A stretch of 15,103 nucleotides of DNA from Thomasclavelia sp. Lineage in GTDB: Bacteria; Bacillota_I; Bacilli_A; Erysipelotrichales; Coprobacillaceae. The translations under genes and the position numbers were made by a program. This document shows positions 14,985 to 15,103 of this stretch, one piece after another; within the stretch, counting starts at the first letter, position 1, and every line of letters begins with the position of its first letter. Under the pieces are notes generated by a model. It ran no database searches. It was not told the origin of the DNA and worked only from the letters and a program-made list of their open reading frames with translations. The stretch is taken from NCBI GenBank assembly GCA_020025035.1, contig JAHHSU010000025.1, positions 1 through 15,103 on the forward strand, written 5' to 3'.

Positions 14985-15013
14985 ATAATAACATTTACAC
15001 AATTACAAGTCAA
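14985..15013 (-). promoter_or_regulatory. Sigma-A promoter of tRNA-Arg
   Basis: TTGACT (15013 to 15008) and TATTAT (14990 to 14985) are 17 bases apart, and TGT just before the -10 makes it an extended -10. Transcription would start near 14978, about 12 bases before the mature tRNA 5' end. Confidence 0.85.
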
Positions 15014-15030
15014 TAGTTAAATGGTATAAT
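15002..15030 (+). promoter_or_regulatory. Possible divergent promoter firing out of the right edge
   Basis: On the plus strand a perfect TATAAT (15025-15030) is preceded by TGG, an extended -10. ATTACA (15002-15007), 17 bases upstream, matches the -35 at four of six positions. It overlaps the tRNA-Arg -35 region on the other strand. Whether a rightward gene follows lies outside the window. Nothing else I can name is seen from 15031 to 15103. Confidence 0.3.
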
Positions 15031-15103
15031 TCATTCCTCTTTCTACCTCCTGAATTGTAAAATGAAAGTGGAATTATAAATAAACTACAAAAAAGTTCAT
15101 AGA

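Noticed and set aside
15017..15034. Five-codon minus-strand frame (MNYTI) with AGGAGG upstream at 15046-15051
   Set aside because: Too short to support, lies directly before and against the tRNA promoter, and no regulated gene follows it. The AGGAGG may be chance.

Overview
The window is low-GC DNA from a Firmicute. Lean spacing, Bacillus-type Shine-Dalgarno sequences, AT-rich intergenic spacers and two spore-coat genes point to an endospore-forming bacterium. The shortened gene set around tig and lon would suit a spore-forming member of the Erysipelotrichia or a relative, but that placement is an inference. Every recognised gene is on the minus strand, so transcription runs from high to low coordinates.

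Right part (15103 down to 9551): a well-formed promoter drives tRNA-Arg(TCT), followed by a terminator. Next come a helical-repeat protein in the position of B. subtilis ysoA, trigger factor (tig) with its own strong sigma-A promoter, the ATP-dependent protease Lon, and the ribosome-assembly GTPase YsxC/EngB. Tig, Lon and YsxC form a proteostasis and ribosome-biogenesis group. Hairpins lie in the tig-lon and lon-ysxC gaps, and a textbook terminator closes ysxC.

Middle part (9534 down to 7785): a two-gene spore-coat operon, spoVID (SafA/SpoVID-like N-terminal domain, Asp-rich linker, C-terminal LysM) and a YsxE/CotS-family kinase-like protein, overlaps by four bases. A sequence resembling a mother-cell sigma-E promoter sits directly after the ysxC terminator, and a strong terminator ends the operon. 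In B. subtilis the same chromosomal neighbourhood reads ysoA-tig-clpX-lonB-lonA-ysxC-hem genes-spoVID-ysxE. The window keeps that order with clpX, lonB and the hem genes absent.

Purine part (7744 down to 4786): purA and guaA, the first AMP-branch enzyme and the last GMP-branch enzyme after IMP, are 14 bases apart behind one promoter and end at a hairpin.

Left part (4606 down to 1): a type I restriction-modification operon, hsdR-hsdM-hsdS, with its own promoter in a 378-base AT-rich spacer. hsdS runs off the left edge after 24 codons. This is the only clearly accessory element. I found no novel system. The most informative signals are the compressed sporulation/proteostasis synteny, the predicted sigma-E promoter with an extremely short leader, the reduced Asp-rich SpoVID, and several control hairpins placed against stop codons and ribosome binding sites.
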